The translations under genes and the position numbers were made by a program. A stretch of DNA of 64,000 nucleotides from Streptomyces showdoensis (GTDB taxonomy: Bacteria; Actinomycetota; Actinomycetes; Streptomycetales; Streptomycetaceae). The notes beneath the pieces were generated by a model. It did not search any database. It was not told the DNA's origin and saw nothing but the letters and a program-made list of their open reading frames with translations. Below are positions 44,248-54,225 of this stretch, one piece after another. Position 1 is the stretch's first letter. Every line of letters begins with the position of its first letter. The stretch lies in NCBI RefSeq assembly GCF_039535475.1, contig NZ_BAAAXG010000006.1, positions 62,001-126,000 of the forward strand, read 5' to 3'.

Positions 44248-45978
44248 TCAGCGCGCACCGGAGGGCAGGTTCTCCTTGATCTTGGCGATGGCGAAGCCCC
44301 ACCCCTGCGACACCGTCGGCTTGCCCGGGACGGCCACTTCCGCCGGGTTGGTCAGCACGTCGAGGAGGACCGGGCCGGGCAGGGCGAGCGCCTTGCGCAC
44401 GGCCTCGTCCACCTCGCCCGGCGAGGTGACGCGGATGCCGGTCAGCCCGAGCGCCTCGGCCACGGCGGCGAAGTCGGGGTTGTCCAGCACCGTCCCGAAC
44501 TCGGGAAGCCCCGCCTGCTCCTGCTCCAGCTTGACCATGCCGAGGCGGCGGTTGTCGAAGACGACGAGCTTCACCGGCAGCCGTTCGGAGCGGATCGTCA
44601 TGAGGTCGCCGAGGAGCATGCCGAGGCCGCCGTCGCCGCAGAAGGCCACGACCTGCCGGTCCGGGGCCCACAGCTGCGCCCCGATGGCCTGGGGCATGGC
44701 GTTGGCCATGGAGCCGAGGTTGTAGGAGCCGATCAGCCGGCGGGTGCCGCGCATGCGCACGAGCCGCGAGAGCCACACGGTGGCCATGCCGGTGTCCGAG
44801 GTGAAGATCGCGTCGTCGGCGGCGTGGCGGTCGACGGCCGCCGCGAGGGCCTCGGGACGGATGGCGGCCTCCCGGTTGTCGAACACGGCCCGCACGCGTC
44901 CCAGGAGCCGCTTGTCGTGGGCGGGGTCGGCGAGGCCGGCCTGCCCCTCCTGCCAGTCCGCGTACCGTTCGCGGGCCCCGTCGAGGTGGGAACGCGACGC
45001 GACGGGGGCCAGCAGCGGCAGCAGGGCCCTCAGCGTCGCGCCCACGTCCCCGGCGAGCCCGACGTCCACCGGGACGCGGCGTCCGAGGTGCTCCTCGCGG
45101 GTGTCGATCTGCACGACCCGGCAGTCCTCCGGGTACCAGTCCCGGTAGGGGAAGTCCGTCCCGAGCATGATCAGGGTGTCGCAGGCGTCCATGGCGTGGG
45201 CCGCGGCCGGATTGCCGATGAGGCCGGTCTGGCCGACCTCGTACGGGTTGTCGTCCTCGAAGCCCTCCTTTCCCTTCAGGGTCAGCACCATGGGCGCCGA
45301 GAGCAGCTCGGCGGCGCGCAGCACCTCCTCGCGGGCCTCCCGGGCGCCGCGGCCGACCAGGAGGGTGACCCGCGAGCCCCGGCCGATCGTCTCGGCCGCC
45401 TCGGCGAGCGCCGGGTCGTCGGGGCGGGTGACGGCCGGACGCGGCAGCGCGAACCGCGTCGGCCGGTCCTCCTCGACCTCCTGGTCACCGAGGTCGCCGG
45501 GGACGGTCAGCACCGCCACGCCGCGCCCGGTCACGGCCGCCCGCACCGCGGACTCCAGCAGCCGGGGCATCTGGGAGGGGGAGGTCACGGTGGCCCGGTA
45601 CACGGCCACGTCCCGGAAGAGGAGGTCGTTGTCGACCTCCTGGAAGTAGTCGCCGCCCAGCTCCGACAGCGGCACCTGGCCGCAGATCGCCAGGACCGGC
45701 GCCCCGCTCTTGGCCGCGTCGTACAGTCCGTTGAGCAGGTGCACCGAGCCCGGTCCCACGGTGCCCATGCAGACGGCCGGCTCTCCGGAGAGCTGGGCGC
45801 GCGCTCCGGCGGCGAAGGCCGCCGCCTCCTCGTGGCGGAAGCCGGTCCAGTCGATGCCCTCGGTGGTGCGGATGGCGTCGGTGATCGGGTTGAGCGCGTC
45901 GCCGACGACGCCGAAGACGCGGTCGACGCCGAGGTCTGCGAGCCCGTCGACGATCACCTGTGCGACGGTACGGGACAT
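44248..45978 (-). CDS. thiamine-pyrophosphate enzyme, pyruvate oxidase/dehydrogenase (quinone)-like
   Basis: A 576-residue TPP enzyme with the three-domain layout of PoxB/acetolactate-synthase-type proteins: PYR domain with catalytic Glu in TGFRHEEAAAFAAGA, a central FAD/nucleotide domain (about 195-320, RVTLLVGRGA), and the PP domain with the TPP motif FCGDGGLGMLLGDL ending LVVFDNRRLGM. No obvious C-terminal membrane-binding helix. GGAGACCCC precedes the ATG. Encoded 32 bases after the FMN glutamate-synthase-like gene on the same strand, so co-transcribed. Likely oxidises pyruvate to acetate under stress; substrate not proven. Confidence 0.88.
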   Translation of the reverse strand: MSRTVAQVIVDGLADLGVDRVFGVVGDALNPITDAIRTTEGIDWTGFRHEEAAAFAAGARAQLSGEPAVCMGTVGPGSVHLLNGLYDAAKSGAPVLAICGQVPLSELGGDYFQEVDNDLLFRDVAVYRATVTSPSQMPRLLESAVRAAVTGRGVAVLTVPGDLGDQEVEEDRPTRFALPRPAVTRPDDPALAEAAETIGRGSRVTLLVGRGAREAREEVLRAAELLSAPMVLTLKGKEGFEDDNPYEVGQTGLIGNPAAAHAMDACDTLIMLGTDFPYRDWYPEDCRVVQIDTREEHLGRRVPVDVGLAGDVGATLRALLPLLAPVASRSHLDGARERYADWQEGQAGLADPAHDKRLLGRVRAVFDNREAAIRPEALAAAVDRHAADDAIFTSDTGMATVWLSRLVRMRGTRRLIGSYNLGSMANAMPQAIGAQLWAPDRQVVAFCGDGGLGMLLGDLMTIRSERLPVKLVVFDNRRLGMVKLEQEQAGLPEFGTVLDNPDFAAVAEALGLTGIRVTSPGEVDEAVRKALALPGPVLLDVLTNPAEVAVPGKPTVSQGWGFAIAKIKENLPSGAR

Positions 45979-46010
45979 GGGGTCTCCTTCCTCTGGGGCC
46001 GCCGGCCTGT

Positions 46011-47603
46011 TCACCGGAGGGTGAACCGGTCCGGGTGGGCCGCCTTCCAGTCGCCTGCCCAGGTGTCCGGAACCGATGCGGGCGACAGGAGCACTCCGGG
46101 TTCGAGCGGCTCGTACAGCTCGGCGTGGGAGCGCACGGCGTCCGGTCCGACCCGGCGCAGCAGCATGCCGGGCTCCAGGTCCCCGGGGCCGTCGGCGCCC
46201 ATGGCGGCCATGAGGGCCAGGGCGCTGCGGACGGTCGCCTCCTGGAAGCGCCGGACCCGCTCCGCCTTGTCCTGGACGTCGAGGGCGCGGGCGCGCCGGT
46301 GGTCCTGGGTGGCCACCCCCACGGGGCAGGTGTTGGTGTGGCAACGCTGGGCCTGTATGCATCCGAGGGCGAACATCATGGCCCGGGCGGAGTTGGTGTA
46401 GTCGGCACCCTGGATCAGCCGCTTGACGATGTCGCTGCCGGTGGCGACCTTGCCGGAGGCGCCGATCCTGATCCGGTCGCGCAGCCCCGTGCCGACGAGG
46501 GCCCGGTGCACCGTGGTCAGGCCCTCGGTGAGGGGCAGGCCGACGCTGTCCGCGAACTCCAGCGGGGCGGCGCCCGTACCGCCCTCCGCCCCGTCGACGA
46601 CGATGAAGTCGGGGGTGAGGTCCTCCTCCAGCATCGCCTTGCAGACGGCGAGGAAGTCGCGGCGCGCGCCCACGCACAGCTTGAAGCCGACCGGCTTGCC
46701 GCCGGAGAGCTCCCGCATCCGGCCGAGGAAGCGCACCAGCTCCCGGGGGGTCCGGTAGACGCGGTGGTACGGCGGCGAGATCACCGTACGGCCCTCGGGG
46801 ACGCCGCGGACGGCGGCGATCTCCCGGCCGACCTTGGAGCCGGGCAGCACTCCCCCGATGCCGGGCTTCGCGCCCTGGCTGATCTTCAGCAGGACGCAGG
46901 CGACCTGGTCGAGCGCGGCCTTCTCGGCGAACAGCCGCGGGTCGAAGCCGCCGTCCTCGGCACGGCAGCCGAAGTACCCGGTCCCGATTTCCCAGACGAG
47001 GTCGCCGCCGGGGGCGAGGTGGTGCTCCGACACCCCGCCCTCGCCTGTGTCGTGGGCGAAGCCGCCGCGCCGGGCGCCCTCGTTCAGGGCGCGGACGGCC
47101 GGGGCCGACAGGGAGCCGAAGCTCATCGCCGACACGTTGAGCAGCGCCATGTCGTAGGGCCGCGCGCAGTCGGGGCCGCCGATCCGGACCCGGGGCGCCT
47201 CGTCCGGCACCGGGCGTGGCGCCATGGAGGGGACCAGGTACTCGGTGCCGGTCCGGTCCAGCTCCAGCTCGGTGCCGAAGGGGTCCTCGGCGTCCGTCCC
47301 CTTCGCCCGCTCGTACACGATGGACCGGGTGTCCCGGTCGAAGGGCACGCCGTCGACGTTCCTCTCGACGAAGTACTGCTGCACCTCGGGGCGGATCGCC
47401 TCCATCGCGAACCGCAGGTGCCCGAGGAGCGGATAGTTGCGCAGGATCGAGTGGCGCCGCTGGACGACGTCGTACGTCGCGAGCGCGGCGAGCAGCAGGG
47501 CGGGGCCGGCCGCGCACCACCACCACGGGGACACCAGGACGGCCGCGAGGCCGGTGGCGAGCGCGGCGAGCACGGAACAGACCACGAGCAGTGACGTCAC
47601 CAT
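46011..47603 (-). CDS. FMN-binding glutamate-synthase-like protein
   Basis: A 530-residue membrane-tethered relative of the GltB catalytic domain. Two N-terminal hydrophobic segments (about 4-43), then the FMN-binding barrel: NVSAMSFGSLSAPAVRALNEGA, HDTGEGGVSEHH, ISQGAKPGIGGVLPG, VVDGAEGGTGAAPLEF and IGASGKVATGSDIVKRLIQGA. The iron-sulfur cysteines are in GCIQAQRCHTNTCPVGVAT. It lacks the glutaminase domain of true GltB, so it does not by itself make glutamate from glutamine. Upstream partner of the TPP enzyme in one operon; electrons may pass between FMN/Fe-S and a membrane acceptor (inference). Confidence 0.88.
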   Translation of the reverse strand: MVTSLLVVCSVLAALATGLAAVLVSPWWWCAAGPALLLAALATYDVVQRRHSILRNYPLLGHLRFAMEAIRPEVQQYFVERNVDGVPFDRDTRSIVYERAKGTDAEDPFGTELELDRTGTEYLVPSMAPRPVPDEAPRVRIGGPDCARPYDMALLNVSAMSFGSLSAPAVRALNEGARRGGFAHDTGEGGVSEHHLAPGGDLVWEIGTGYFGCRAEDGGFDPRLFAEKAALDQVACVLLKISQGAKPGIGGVLPGSKVGREIAAVRGVPEGRTVISPPYHRVYRTPRELVRFLGRMRELSGGKPVGFKLCVGARRDFLAVCKAMLEEDLTPDFIVVDGAEGGTGAAPLEFADSVGLPLTEGLTTVHRALVGTGLRDRIRIGASGKVATGSDIVKRLIQGADYTNSARAMMFALGCIQAQRCHTNTCPVGVATQDHRRARALDVQDKAERVRRFQEATVRSALALMAAMGADGPGDLEPGMLLRRVGPDAVRSHAELYEPLEPGVLLSPASVPDTWAGDWKAAHPDRFTLR

Positions 47604-47717
47604 GGACGGTCGTCTGTCCCGTACGGGCGCGGTCAAGCACGCGGGATGGGGCGCGGGGCGTGGGCGGGACCGTGATCCACCAGGTTTAGGGTGCGGGACT
47701 CCGGCGAGACGGTGCCC

Positions 47718-48059
47718 ATGAGTGCTTCGGAGAACAGCGGACGCAGCCCCCTCCCCTGGACCGGCCTCTACGCCGTCCCGGACCGCCCCGGCCCGACGCG
47801 GGTGGACCACCCCGACGTGGACGAGGCGTACGAGCCGGCGGGCCCGCGCCCCCTTCCCGCGCCGTCCGCGGAGACGGCCGGCGGGACCGGGGGCGGCCTG
47901 CGGGCCCCGGCGCGCGCCCGCCGGACCGTGACGGCCGGTGCCGCTGCCGGCACGGCGGCCGCGCTCGCCCTCGCGTACGGGTGGGGGCGCCGGACCGGAC
48001 GCCTGGCCGCACGACGCGACCTGGGCCCGGTGGCCCTGTTCTTCGAACGCCGCAGCTGA
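47718..48059 (+). CDS. small protein with one membrane segment, unrecognised
   Basis: About 113 residues. A soluble N-terminal region (SGRSPLPWTGLYAVPDRPGP, then VDHPDVDEAYEP) precedes Arg-rich RAPARARRTV, one membrane segment (AGAAAGTAAALALAYGWG) and a basic tail. The start is unsure: ATG 47718, or GTG 47712 or 47691. Divergent from the glutamate-synthase-like gene and upstream of the hydrophobic peptide gene. No known domain seen. Confidence 0.6.
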   Translation: MSASENSGRSPLPWTGLYAVPDRPGPTRVDHPDVDEAYEPAGPRPLPAPSAETAGGTGGGLRAPARARRTVTAGAAAGTAAALALAYGWGRRTGRLAARRDLGPVALFFERRS

Positions 48060-48169
48060 GCCGGCGGCGCTTCCGCCCCCGCGAGGGGCCGACGCCCGCG
48101 TGTCCGCCGTGCGCCGCCCTTTCACCTTTCCGTTTTCCGTCAGTCACCGTCTTCCCGGAGGTCGACCCC

Positions 48170-48331
48170 ATGGTCCCCCTGCTTCTCGTCCTGCTCCTCG
48201 CCCTGCTGCTCTTCGGCGCCGGCTTCGCCGTGAAGGCGCTCTGGTGGATAGCCGTCATCGTGCTCGTCCTGTGGCTGCTGGGCTTCGTGGCCCGGCCGAA
48301 GGGCGGCTCGAGCCGCTGGTACCGCTGGTAG
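48170..48331 (+). CDS. 53-residue hydrophobic membrane peptide
   Basis: Almost wholly membrane: VPLLLVLLLALLLFGAGFAV then KALWWIAVIVLVLWLLGFVA and a basic, aromatic tail (GGSSRWYRW). It is the small 'hydrophobic protein' found in many Streptomyces stress regions. GGAGG precedes the ATG. A very long hairpin follows its stop. Confidence 0.85.
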   Translation: MVPLLLVLLLALLLFGAGFAVKALWWIAVIVLVLWLLGFVARPKGGSSRWYRW

Positions 48332-48357
48332 GCGGCCTCCGGCGGACGCGCTCCCGC

Positions 48358-48420
48358 CCGAGCACGCGGCCGAGCCCGGCACCCTCCTGAGGGAGGTGCC
48401 GGGCTCGGCCGCGTGCTCGG
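48358..48420. terminator. long bidirectional hairpin terminator
   Basis: Perfect arms of 26 bases (48358-48383 and 48395-48420) with an 11-base loop, between convergent hydrophobic-peptide and DUF5133 genes. Confidence 0.88.
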
Positions 48421-48423
48421 TGC

Positions 48424-48651
48424 TCAGGCGCTCAGCACCGAGTCGTCCTCGGGGCGCGCGCCCGGCAGACGGTGGCGGGCCGCGATCAGCGCCGCGTCCA
48501 CGTCCCGCGTACCGGTGGACACGCACAGCGTGTAGGCGAGGTCGTCCATGCGCCGCCGTACTTCTTCGCCGCCGTTCTCGGCCTTGAGCATCATCAGCGT
48601 CTCGTACTGCTCGATGAGCTCGCGCAGGACCGCGGGGTGGGCCATCAGCAC
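48424..48651 (-). CDS. DUF5133 family protein
   Basis: A 75-residue helical protein: LMAHPAVLRELIEQYETLMML, then EEVRRRMDDLAYTLCVSTGT, ending in a short variable tail. Matches the DUF5133 group of Streptomyces. I start at the GTG with GAGGGGAG upstream rather than at the long N-terminal extension, whose sequence is Pro/Arg rich and shadow-like. A SigB-type promoter lies about 50 bases upstream on this strand. Confidence 0.85.
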   Translation of the reverse strand: MLMAHPAVLRELIEQYETLMMLKAENGGEEVRRRMDDLAYTLCVSTGTRDVDAALIAARHRLPGARPEDDSVLSA

Positions 48652-48702
48652 GTACTGCTCCCCTCGTCGTCGGGGCGGGGGACCGCCCGGTTCGGGGCGC
48701 GT

Positions 48703-48727
48703 GTACCCCGGTCGCGGCGTCGCACAC
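48703..48727 (-). promoter_or_regulatory. SigB-type promoter for the DUF5133 gene
   Basis: On the minus strand GTGT-N15-GGGTAC (GGGTAC at 48708-48703) matches GNNT-N14-16-GGGTAC/T and points at the DUF5133 start 52 bases away. Confidence 0.55.
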
Positions 48728-48816
48728 CCCGTCCCGGGGCCGGGAAGGACGGGTTCCGGCCGGATGACCGGCACTGCCCTCCTGTTGTCGATCACGGAGG
48801 GGTAGTGTCGTCATGA

Positions 48817-48830
48817 TTGCCGTACGGCAA
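48817..48830. promoter_or_regulatory. TTGCCGTACGGCAA palindrome upstream of the hybrid kinase
   Basis: A perfect 14-base palindrome about 100 bases before the hybrid-kinase start. A related but imperfect copy occurs at 57088-57109 beside a MarR gene. The TTG...CAA shape fits a MarR-family operator. Confidence 0.55.
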
Positions 48831-48930
48831 CGATCGCGGCAGCCGCAGTCGACCAGGGGGAACGGTCGGTGGGCGCGCGGCGTGCGCCGGACGGTCCGTG
48901 TGCGCACATGGTGGGGAACGAGGATGGGAC

Positions 48931-51900
48931 ATGTCTGAGACGACGACCAGGGGTTCCTCCGGACGGGAACGGTCCGGGCCGGCCGCCGTGGTCGAGCCGG
49001 AACTCCGCCAGCTGCTGGCCGGGCTCACGGCGGTGCGGGACGGCGACTTCGGGACCCGTCTGCCGGACGAGGCCGACGGGCTGATGGGCGAGATCTCCCG
49101 GGTGTTCAACGGGATGGTCGACCAGCTCTCCCTGTTCACCTCCGAGGTGACGCGGGTGGCGCGCGAGGTCGGCACGGAGGGGACGCTCGGCGGGCAGGCC
49201 GCCGTGCCCGGCGTCTCCGGCACCTGGGCCGATCTCACGGACTCGGTCAACGCGATGGCCGGCAACCTCACCACCCAGGTGCGCGACATCGCCCACGTGG
49301 CGACGGCCGTCGCCAAGGGAGATCTCTCCCAGAAGATCGACGTGGACGCGCGCGGCGAGATCCTGGAGCTGAAGAACACCATCAACACGATGGTGGACCA
49401 GCTCTCGGCCTTCGCCGACGAGGTCACGCGCATGGCCCGGGACGTGGGCACCGAGGGCATCCTCGGAGGGCAGGCCGACGTGAAGGGCGTCTCCGGCACC
49501 TGGCGCGACCTGACCGACTCCGTCAACTCGATGGCGGGGAACCTCACCGCCCAGGTCCGGGCGATCGCCCACGTCGCCACCGCCGTCGCGGGCGGCGACC
49601 TGTCGAAGAAGGTCGACGTGGACGCCCGGGGCGAGATCCTGGAGCTGAAGACGACCATCAACACGATGGTCGACCAGCTCTCGGCCTTCGCCGACGAGGT
49701 GACCCGGGTGGCCCGCGAGGTCGGCACCGAGGGCAACCTCGGCGGCCAGGCCACCGTCCGGGGCGCCTCGGGCACCTGGAAGGACCTCACCGACAACGTC
49801 AACGTGATGGCCTCGAACCTCACCGGGCAGGTGCGTTCGATCGCCCAGGTCGCCACCGCCGTGGCCCGCGGCGACCTCTCCCGCCGGATCACCGTGGAGG
49901 CCAAGGGCGAGGTCGCCGCCCTCGCCGACACCATCAACACCATGGTGGACACCCTGTCCGCCTTCGCCGACGAGGTGACCCGGGTCGCCCGCGAGGTCGG
50001 CACCGAGGGCAGGCTCGGCGGCCAGGCCAGGGTGCCGAACGTGGCCGGGACCTGGAAGGACCTCACCGACAACGTCAACTCCATGGCGAACAACCTGACC
50101 GGACAGGTCCGGAACATCGCCCAGGTCACGACCGCCGTCGCCAACGGCGACCTGTCGAAGAAGATCGACGTGGACGCCCGGGGCGAGATCCTGGAGCTGA
50201 AGACGACCATCAACACGATGGTCGACCAGCTGTCCTCGTTCGCGGCCGAGGTGACCCGGGTGGCCCGCGAGGTCGGCAGCGAGGGCAGGCTCGGCGGCCA
50301 GGCCGAGGTCGAGGGGGTCTCCGGCACCTGGAAGCGGCTGACCGAGAACGTCAACGAGCTGGCGGGCAACCTCACCCGCCAGGTCCGCGCCATCGCCGAG
50401 GTCGCGAGCGCCGTCGCCGAGGGCGACCTCACCCGCTCGATCACCGTCGAGGCCTCGGGCGAGGTGGCCGAGCTCAAGGACAACATCAACGCCATGGTGG
50501 GCTCGCTGCGCGAGACGACGCGGGCCAACCAGGAGCAGGACTGGCTCAAGTCCAGTCTGGCCCGGATGTCCGCGCTGATGCAGGGCCACCGCGACCTGGC
50601 CGTCGTCGCCGAACTCGTCATGGACGAGCTGACCCCGCTCGTGGGCGCCCAGTACGGCGCGTTCTACCTGGCCGAGGAGGGTACCGGCGGCGTCGAGCTG
50701 GGCCTCGTCGGCTCCTACGGACGCCCCGCGGGCGACCGGGACCGGGTGCGCTTCCGGCTGGGCGAGTCGCTCGTCGGGCAGGCCGCCCGCAGCCGCCGCA
50801 CCGTCACCGCCGAGAACGTCCCCGAGGACTACGTCACGATCTCCTCGGGTCTCGGCAGCACCTCCCGGGGCAGCCTCGTGGTGCTGCCGGTCGTCGTCGA
50901 GGAGCAGGTGCTCGGCGTCATCGAGCTGATGTCCTTCAGCCCCTTCACCTCCGTGCACCGGGACTTCCTGGAGCAGCTCATGGAGACCGTCGGCGTCAAC
51001 CTGAGCACCATCGTCGCCAACGTCCGCACCGACGAACTCCTGGACGAGTCCCAGCGGCTGGCCGGCGAGCTCCGCTCGCGCACCGAGGAACTCCAGGTGC
51101 GGCAGGAGGAGCTCCAGCGCTCCAACGCCGAGCTGGAGGAGAAGGCGGCGCTGCTCGCCACGCAGAACCGCGACATCGAGGCCAAGAACCTCCAGATCGA
51201 GCAGGCCCGGCAGGAGCTGGAGGACCGGGCCCAGCAGCTCGACCTGGCCTCCACGTACAAGTCGGAGTTCCTGGCCAACATGAGCCACGAACTGCGCACC
51301 CCGCTCAACAGCCTGCTGATCCTGGCCCAGTTGCTGGCCCAGAACCCGACCCGCAACCTCACGGCCAAGCAGGTCGAGTACGCCGGCATCATCCACTCGG
51401 CCGGATCCGACCTGCTCCAGCTGATCAACGACATCCTCGACCTGTCCAAGGTGGAGGCCGGGAAGATGGACCTCAACCCGGAGCGCGTGCCGCTGCGCAA
51501 GCTCCTCGACTACGTCGAGGCCACGTTCCGCCCCCTCACCTCGCAGAAGAGCCTCGCCTTCACGGTCTCCACGGCCGCCGGCGTCCCCGTCGACCTCGTC
51601 ACCGACGACACGCGGCTCCGGCAGGTGCTGCGCAACCTGCTGTCGAACGCGGTCAAGTTCACCGAGCACGGCAGCGTCGAGCTGCGCATCGAACCGGCGT
51701 CGGACGACGAGCTGCCCGTGGCCGTGCACCGCGGCGGCCCCGTCGTCGCCTTCCGGGTCGCCGACACCGGCATCGGCATCGCCCCCGAGAACCTGGAGGC
51801 CATCTTCGGCGCCTTCCAGCAGGCCGACGGGACGACCAACCGCAAGTACGGCGGCACCGGCCTGGGCCTCTCCATCAGCCGCGAGATCGCCCATCTCCTC

Positions 51901-52956
51901 GGCGCCGCCCTCACCGTCACCAGCGTGCCGGGCGAGGGCAGCACCTTCACCCTCTACCTCCCCGTCGCCCGCACCGACTTCGCCGAGCAGCCCGCCGCCG
52001 CCCCGCCGACGGACTCCCCGGCAGGGTCCGCCCTCCCGGCCCCCGCCCGGGACGGCGCGCTCGCGCTGCCCGGCGGCGCGGCCGCCCGGCCGCCCCGGCG
52101 CCTCCTCGTGATCGAGGAGCGCCCGCGCGGGCTCCTCGCCGTCGTCGCCGAGAACGCGGTCGGCCAGCTCTCGGCCGACGGCGGGCAGACGGGCCGGTCG
52201 GACATCGAACTGGTCGCGGTCGTCGGCCCCCAGGAGGCCGCCGCCGCACTCGCCACCCAGCCGTTCCACTGCGTCGTGCTCGACGTCGACATGGCGGACG
52301 GCGACGCCCTGCGCTTCCTGGACGCCATGGACGGGGACGAGGCGCTGCGCACCGTCCCCGTCCTCGCCCACAACAACCGCCGGCTCCCCGCCGACGAGGA
52401 GGGCGCCCTCCAGGACCTCGCCCGCCGCCGACCGCTGGAACTCCTCTCCAGCCTCGACGAGTTGCGCGAGCGGATCGCCCTGCACCTGTCCGCGGAGCAG
52501 CCCGGCGACGTCGTGCCGCTGGTGCGCGGCGACCACTGGGCGCCCGCGCCCCAGGCCGTCGACAGCACCCTGAGCGGCAGGACCGTGCTCGCCGTCGACG
52601 ACGACGCCCGCAACCTGTACGCCCTCAGCGGCATCCTGGAGCTGCACGGCATCACGGTGCTGCACGCCGAGAACGGACGGAAGGGCATCGAGGCGCTGCT
52701 GGCGAACCCGGCCGTCTCCCTCGTCCTGATGGACGTGATGATGCCGGAGATGGACGGCTACACCGCGACCGCGCGGATCAGGGAGCTGCCCCAGTACGCG
52801 GACCTGCCCGTGATCGCCGTCACCGCGAAGGCCATGCCGGGCGACCGGGAGAAGAGCCTGGCGTCGGGGGCCAGCGACTACGTCACCAAGCCCGTCGACG
52901 CCGACGAACTCATCGCCTGCGTCAGCCGCTGGCTCGACGGAGGGTCGGCCTCGTGA
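48931..52956 (+). CDS. soluble HAMP-repeat hybrid histidine kinase (OsaA/Nik1-like)
   Basis: A 1341-residue cytoplasmic hybrid kinase. Tandem HAMP units (about 40-535; 92-residue period) are followed by GAF (about 555-690), a coiled coil (about 700-780), HisKA with His786 ([13 protein letters not shown]), HATPase ([34 protein letters not shown]), a divergent receiver (about 1057-1185, Asp near 1117 in [11 protein letters not shown]) and a canonical receiver (about 1215-1335, DDD, Asp near 1267 in [11 protein letters not shown], Lys in TKPVDAD). This resembles fungal Nik1 osmosensors and Streptomyces OsaA. ATG 48931 is the start. The stop overlaps the next gene (GTGA). Confidence 0.93.
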   Translation: MSETTTRGSSGRERSGPAAVVEPELRQLLAGLTAVRDGDFGTRLPDEADGLMGEISRVFNGMVDQLSLFTSEVTRVAREVGTEGTLGGQAAVPGVSGTWADLTDSVNAMAGNLTTQVRDIAHVATAVAKGDLSQKIDVDARGEILELKNTINTMVDQLSAFADEVTRMARDVGTEGILGGQADVKGVSGTWRDLTDSVNSMAGNLTAQVRAIAHVATAVAGGDLSKKVDVDARGEILELKTTINTMVDQLSAFADEVTRVAREVGTEGNLGGQATVRGASGTWKDLTDNVNVMASNLTGQVRSIAQVATAVARGDLSRRITVEAKGEVAALADTINTMVDTLSAFADEVTRVAREVGTEGRLGGQARVPNVAGTWKDLTDNVNSMANNLTGQVRNIAQVTTAVANGDLSKKIDVDARGEILELKTTINTMVDQLSSFAAEVTRVAREVGSEGRLGGQAEVEGVSGTWKRLTENVNELAGNLTRQVRAIAEVASAVAEGDLTRSITVEASGEVAELKDNINAMVGSLRETTRANQEQDWLKSSLARMSALMQGHRDLAVVAELVMDELTPLVGAQYGAFYLAEEGTGGVELGLVGSYGRPAGDRDRVRFRLGESLVGQAARSRRTVTAENVPEDYVTISSGLGSTSRGSLVVLPVVVEEQVLGVIELMSFSPFTSVHRDFLEQLMETVGVNLSTIVANVRTDELLDESQRLAGELRSRTEELQVRQEELQRSNAELEEKAALLATQNRDIEAKNLQIEQARQELEDRAQQLDLASTYKSEFLANMSHELRTPLNSLLILAQLLAQNPTRNLTAKQVEYAGIIHSAGSDLLQLINDILDLSKVEAGKMDLNPERVPLRKLLDYVEATFRPLTSQKSLAFTVSTAAGVPVDLVTDDTRLRQVLRNLLSNAVKFTEHGSVELRIEPASDDELPVAVHRGGPVVAFRVADTGIGIAPENLEAIFGAFQQADGTTNRKYGGTGLGLSISREIAHLLGAALTVTSVPGEGSTFTLYLPVARTDFAEQPAAAPPTDSPAGSALPAPARDGALALPGGAAARPPRRLLVIEERPRGLLAVVAENAVGQLSADGGQTGRSDIELVAVVGPQEAAAALATQPFHCVVLDVDMADGDALRFLDAMDGDEALRTVPVLAHNNRRLPADEEGALQDLARRRPLELLSSLDELRERIALHLSAEQPGDVVPLVRGDHWAPAPQAVDSTLSGRTVLAVDDDARNLYALSGILELHGITVLHAENGRKGIEALLANPAVSLVLMDVMMPEMDGYTATARIRELPQYADLPVIAVTAKAMPGDREKSLASGASDYVTKPVDADELIACVSRWLDGGSAS
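49135..50514 (+). repeat. five 276-base repeats encoding tandem HAMP units
   Basis: The sequence has an exact 276-base period: the conserved TTC(A/G)CC that opens each unit occurs at 49135, 49411, 49687 and 49963, and TTCGCG at 50239. Each unit encodes [16 protein letters not shown] then [11 protein letters not shown] then [15 protein letters not shown] with changes. Homogeneous enough for recombination between units. Confidence 0.9.
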
Positions 52957-53009
52957 CCACTCCCCCGCCCATCGGCAGCGGCGTCCCGCACCCCGGCGAC
53001 GACCTCCCG

Positions 53010-53099
53010 GCCGTCTCGGACACCGCAGCCGTCTCGGACACCGCGGCCGTCTCGGACACCGCGGCCGTCTCGGACGCCGCGGCCGTCTTGGACGCCGCG
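53010..53099 (+). repeat. five 18-base tandem repeats (AVSDTA)
   Basis: Units of GCCGTCTCGGACACCGCG, five in a row with small changes, encode AVSDTA, AVSDTA, AVSDTA, AVSDAA, AVLDAA before the ANTAR domain. In-frame copy change would lengthen a flexible linker. Confidence 0.85.
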
Positions 53100-54225
53100 G
53101 CCGTCGACGGCCGGCTGGCCGCCACGGTGGAACGGCTGCGCGGCGAGGTGCGCGCCGCGCACGCGGCGGCCGAGGGCCGCGCCCTGATCGAACTCGCCAA
53201 GGGGGTCATCGTCGAGCGCCTGGGCTGCGGCCCGGCCCAGGCGGCCCGCCAGCTCGCGGAGCTCGCCGACCGGGCCGGACTGTCCCGGCTGGAGCTGGCC
53301 GCGGACATCATCAACCAGGCTGCCCGTGACCGGCTGGCCGAGACGACGGACGCATTCGTGAGAACGGCCGTCGCCGAGCCCCCGGCCGGCGCCGCCGCCT
53401 CGGTCGCCGTGCGGCTGCGCACGGCGGAGAGCGCGGCGCTCAGCGCCGGCGACACCCAGGCCGTCGCCGAGTCCCTGCTCCGGCATGCCCTCGAACCGCT
53501 GGGCGCGGTCGCCGTCGCGATCTGGACCACCGGTCCGGACACGTCGCTGAGCCTGCGCGGGCACGCCGGCTTCGGCCTCGACGAGGCGGCCCGCTGGCAC
53601 TACGTGCCGCCGGGCGTGACCACCGCGGCCCGCCAGGCGCTGATCGGGCGGCGAACCGTCCGCCACGCCTCCCTGGCGGCCTCGGGCATCCCCTCCATCG
53701 GCCGCGGGCGGCATCCCGACGGCGGCCGGGTCGTCGTCCCCGCCGGGACCGGCGGCCGCATCCACGGCGTCCTGGAGATCTGCTGGGCCCGCCCGCTCGA
53801 CCCCCTGCCGCAGGTCGTGGAGCGCCAGATCGAGGCCCTCGCCGAGCTCTGCGCCCACACGCTGGAGGCCCTGCCCGAGGCGTCCCCCGGGGGCTTCCTC
53901 GTCCCCGACGGCCTCCCGGTCCCCGGCGGGGAGAGTGCGGCGGCGCTGGCCGAACTCTCGGACGGGCTCTACGACCCCGCCCTCGTCCTGACCCCCCCAC
54001 CTGGACGAGGCGGGGAAGCTCGTCGACTTCCGCATCCGGCATGCCAACGCGCACTTCCAGGACCCGGCCGGACGGCCCCGCGGCGCTGTCGACGGAGCCC
54101 TGCTCCTGGAGGCGTACCCGGCGACGGCGGGCGGCAGCGAACTCTTCGAACGGATCGAGCGGGTCTACGCCACCGGGGAGCCGTTCCGCGCCCGCCGGGT
54201 CCGGCTCACGGCCCTGGTCGACCAG

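Noticed and set aside
48792-52665. Long minus-strand frames opposite the hybrid kinase
   Set aside because: Repetitive because the HAMP array is repetitive; antisense shadows.
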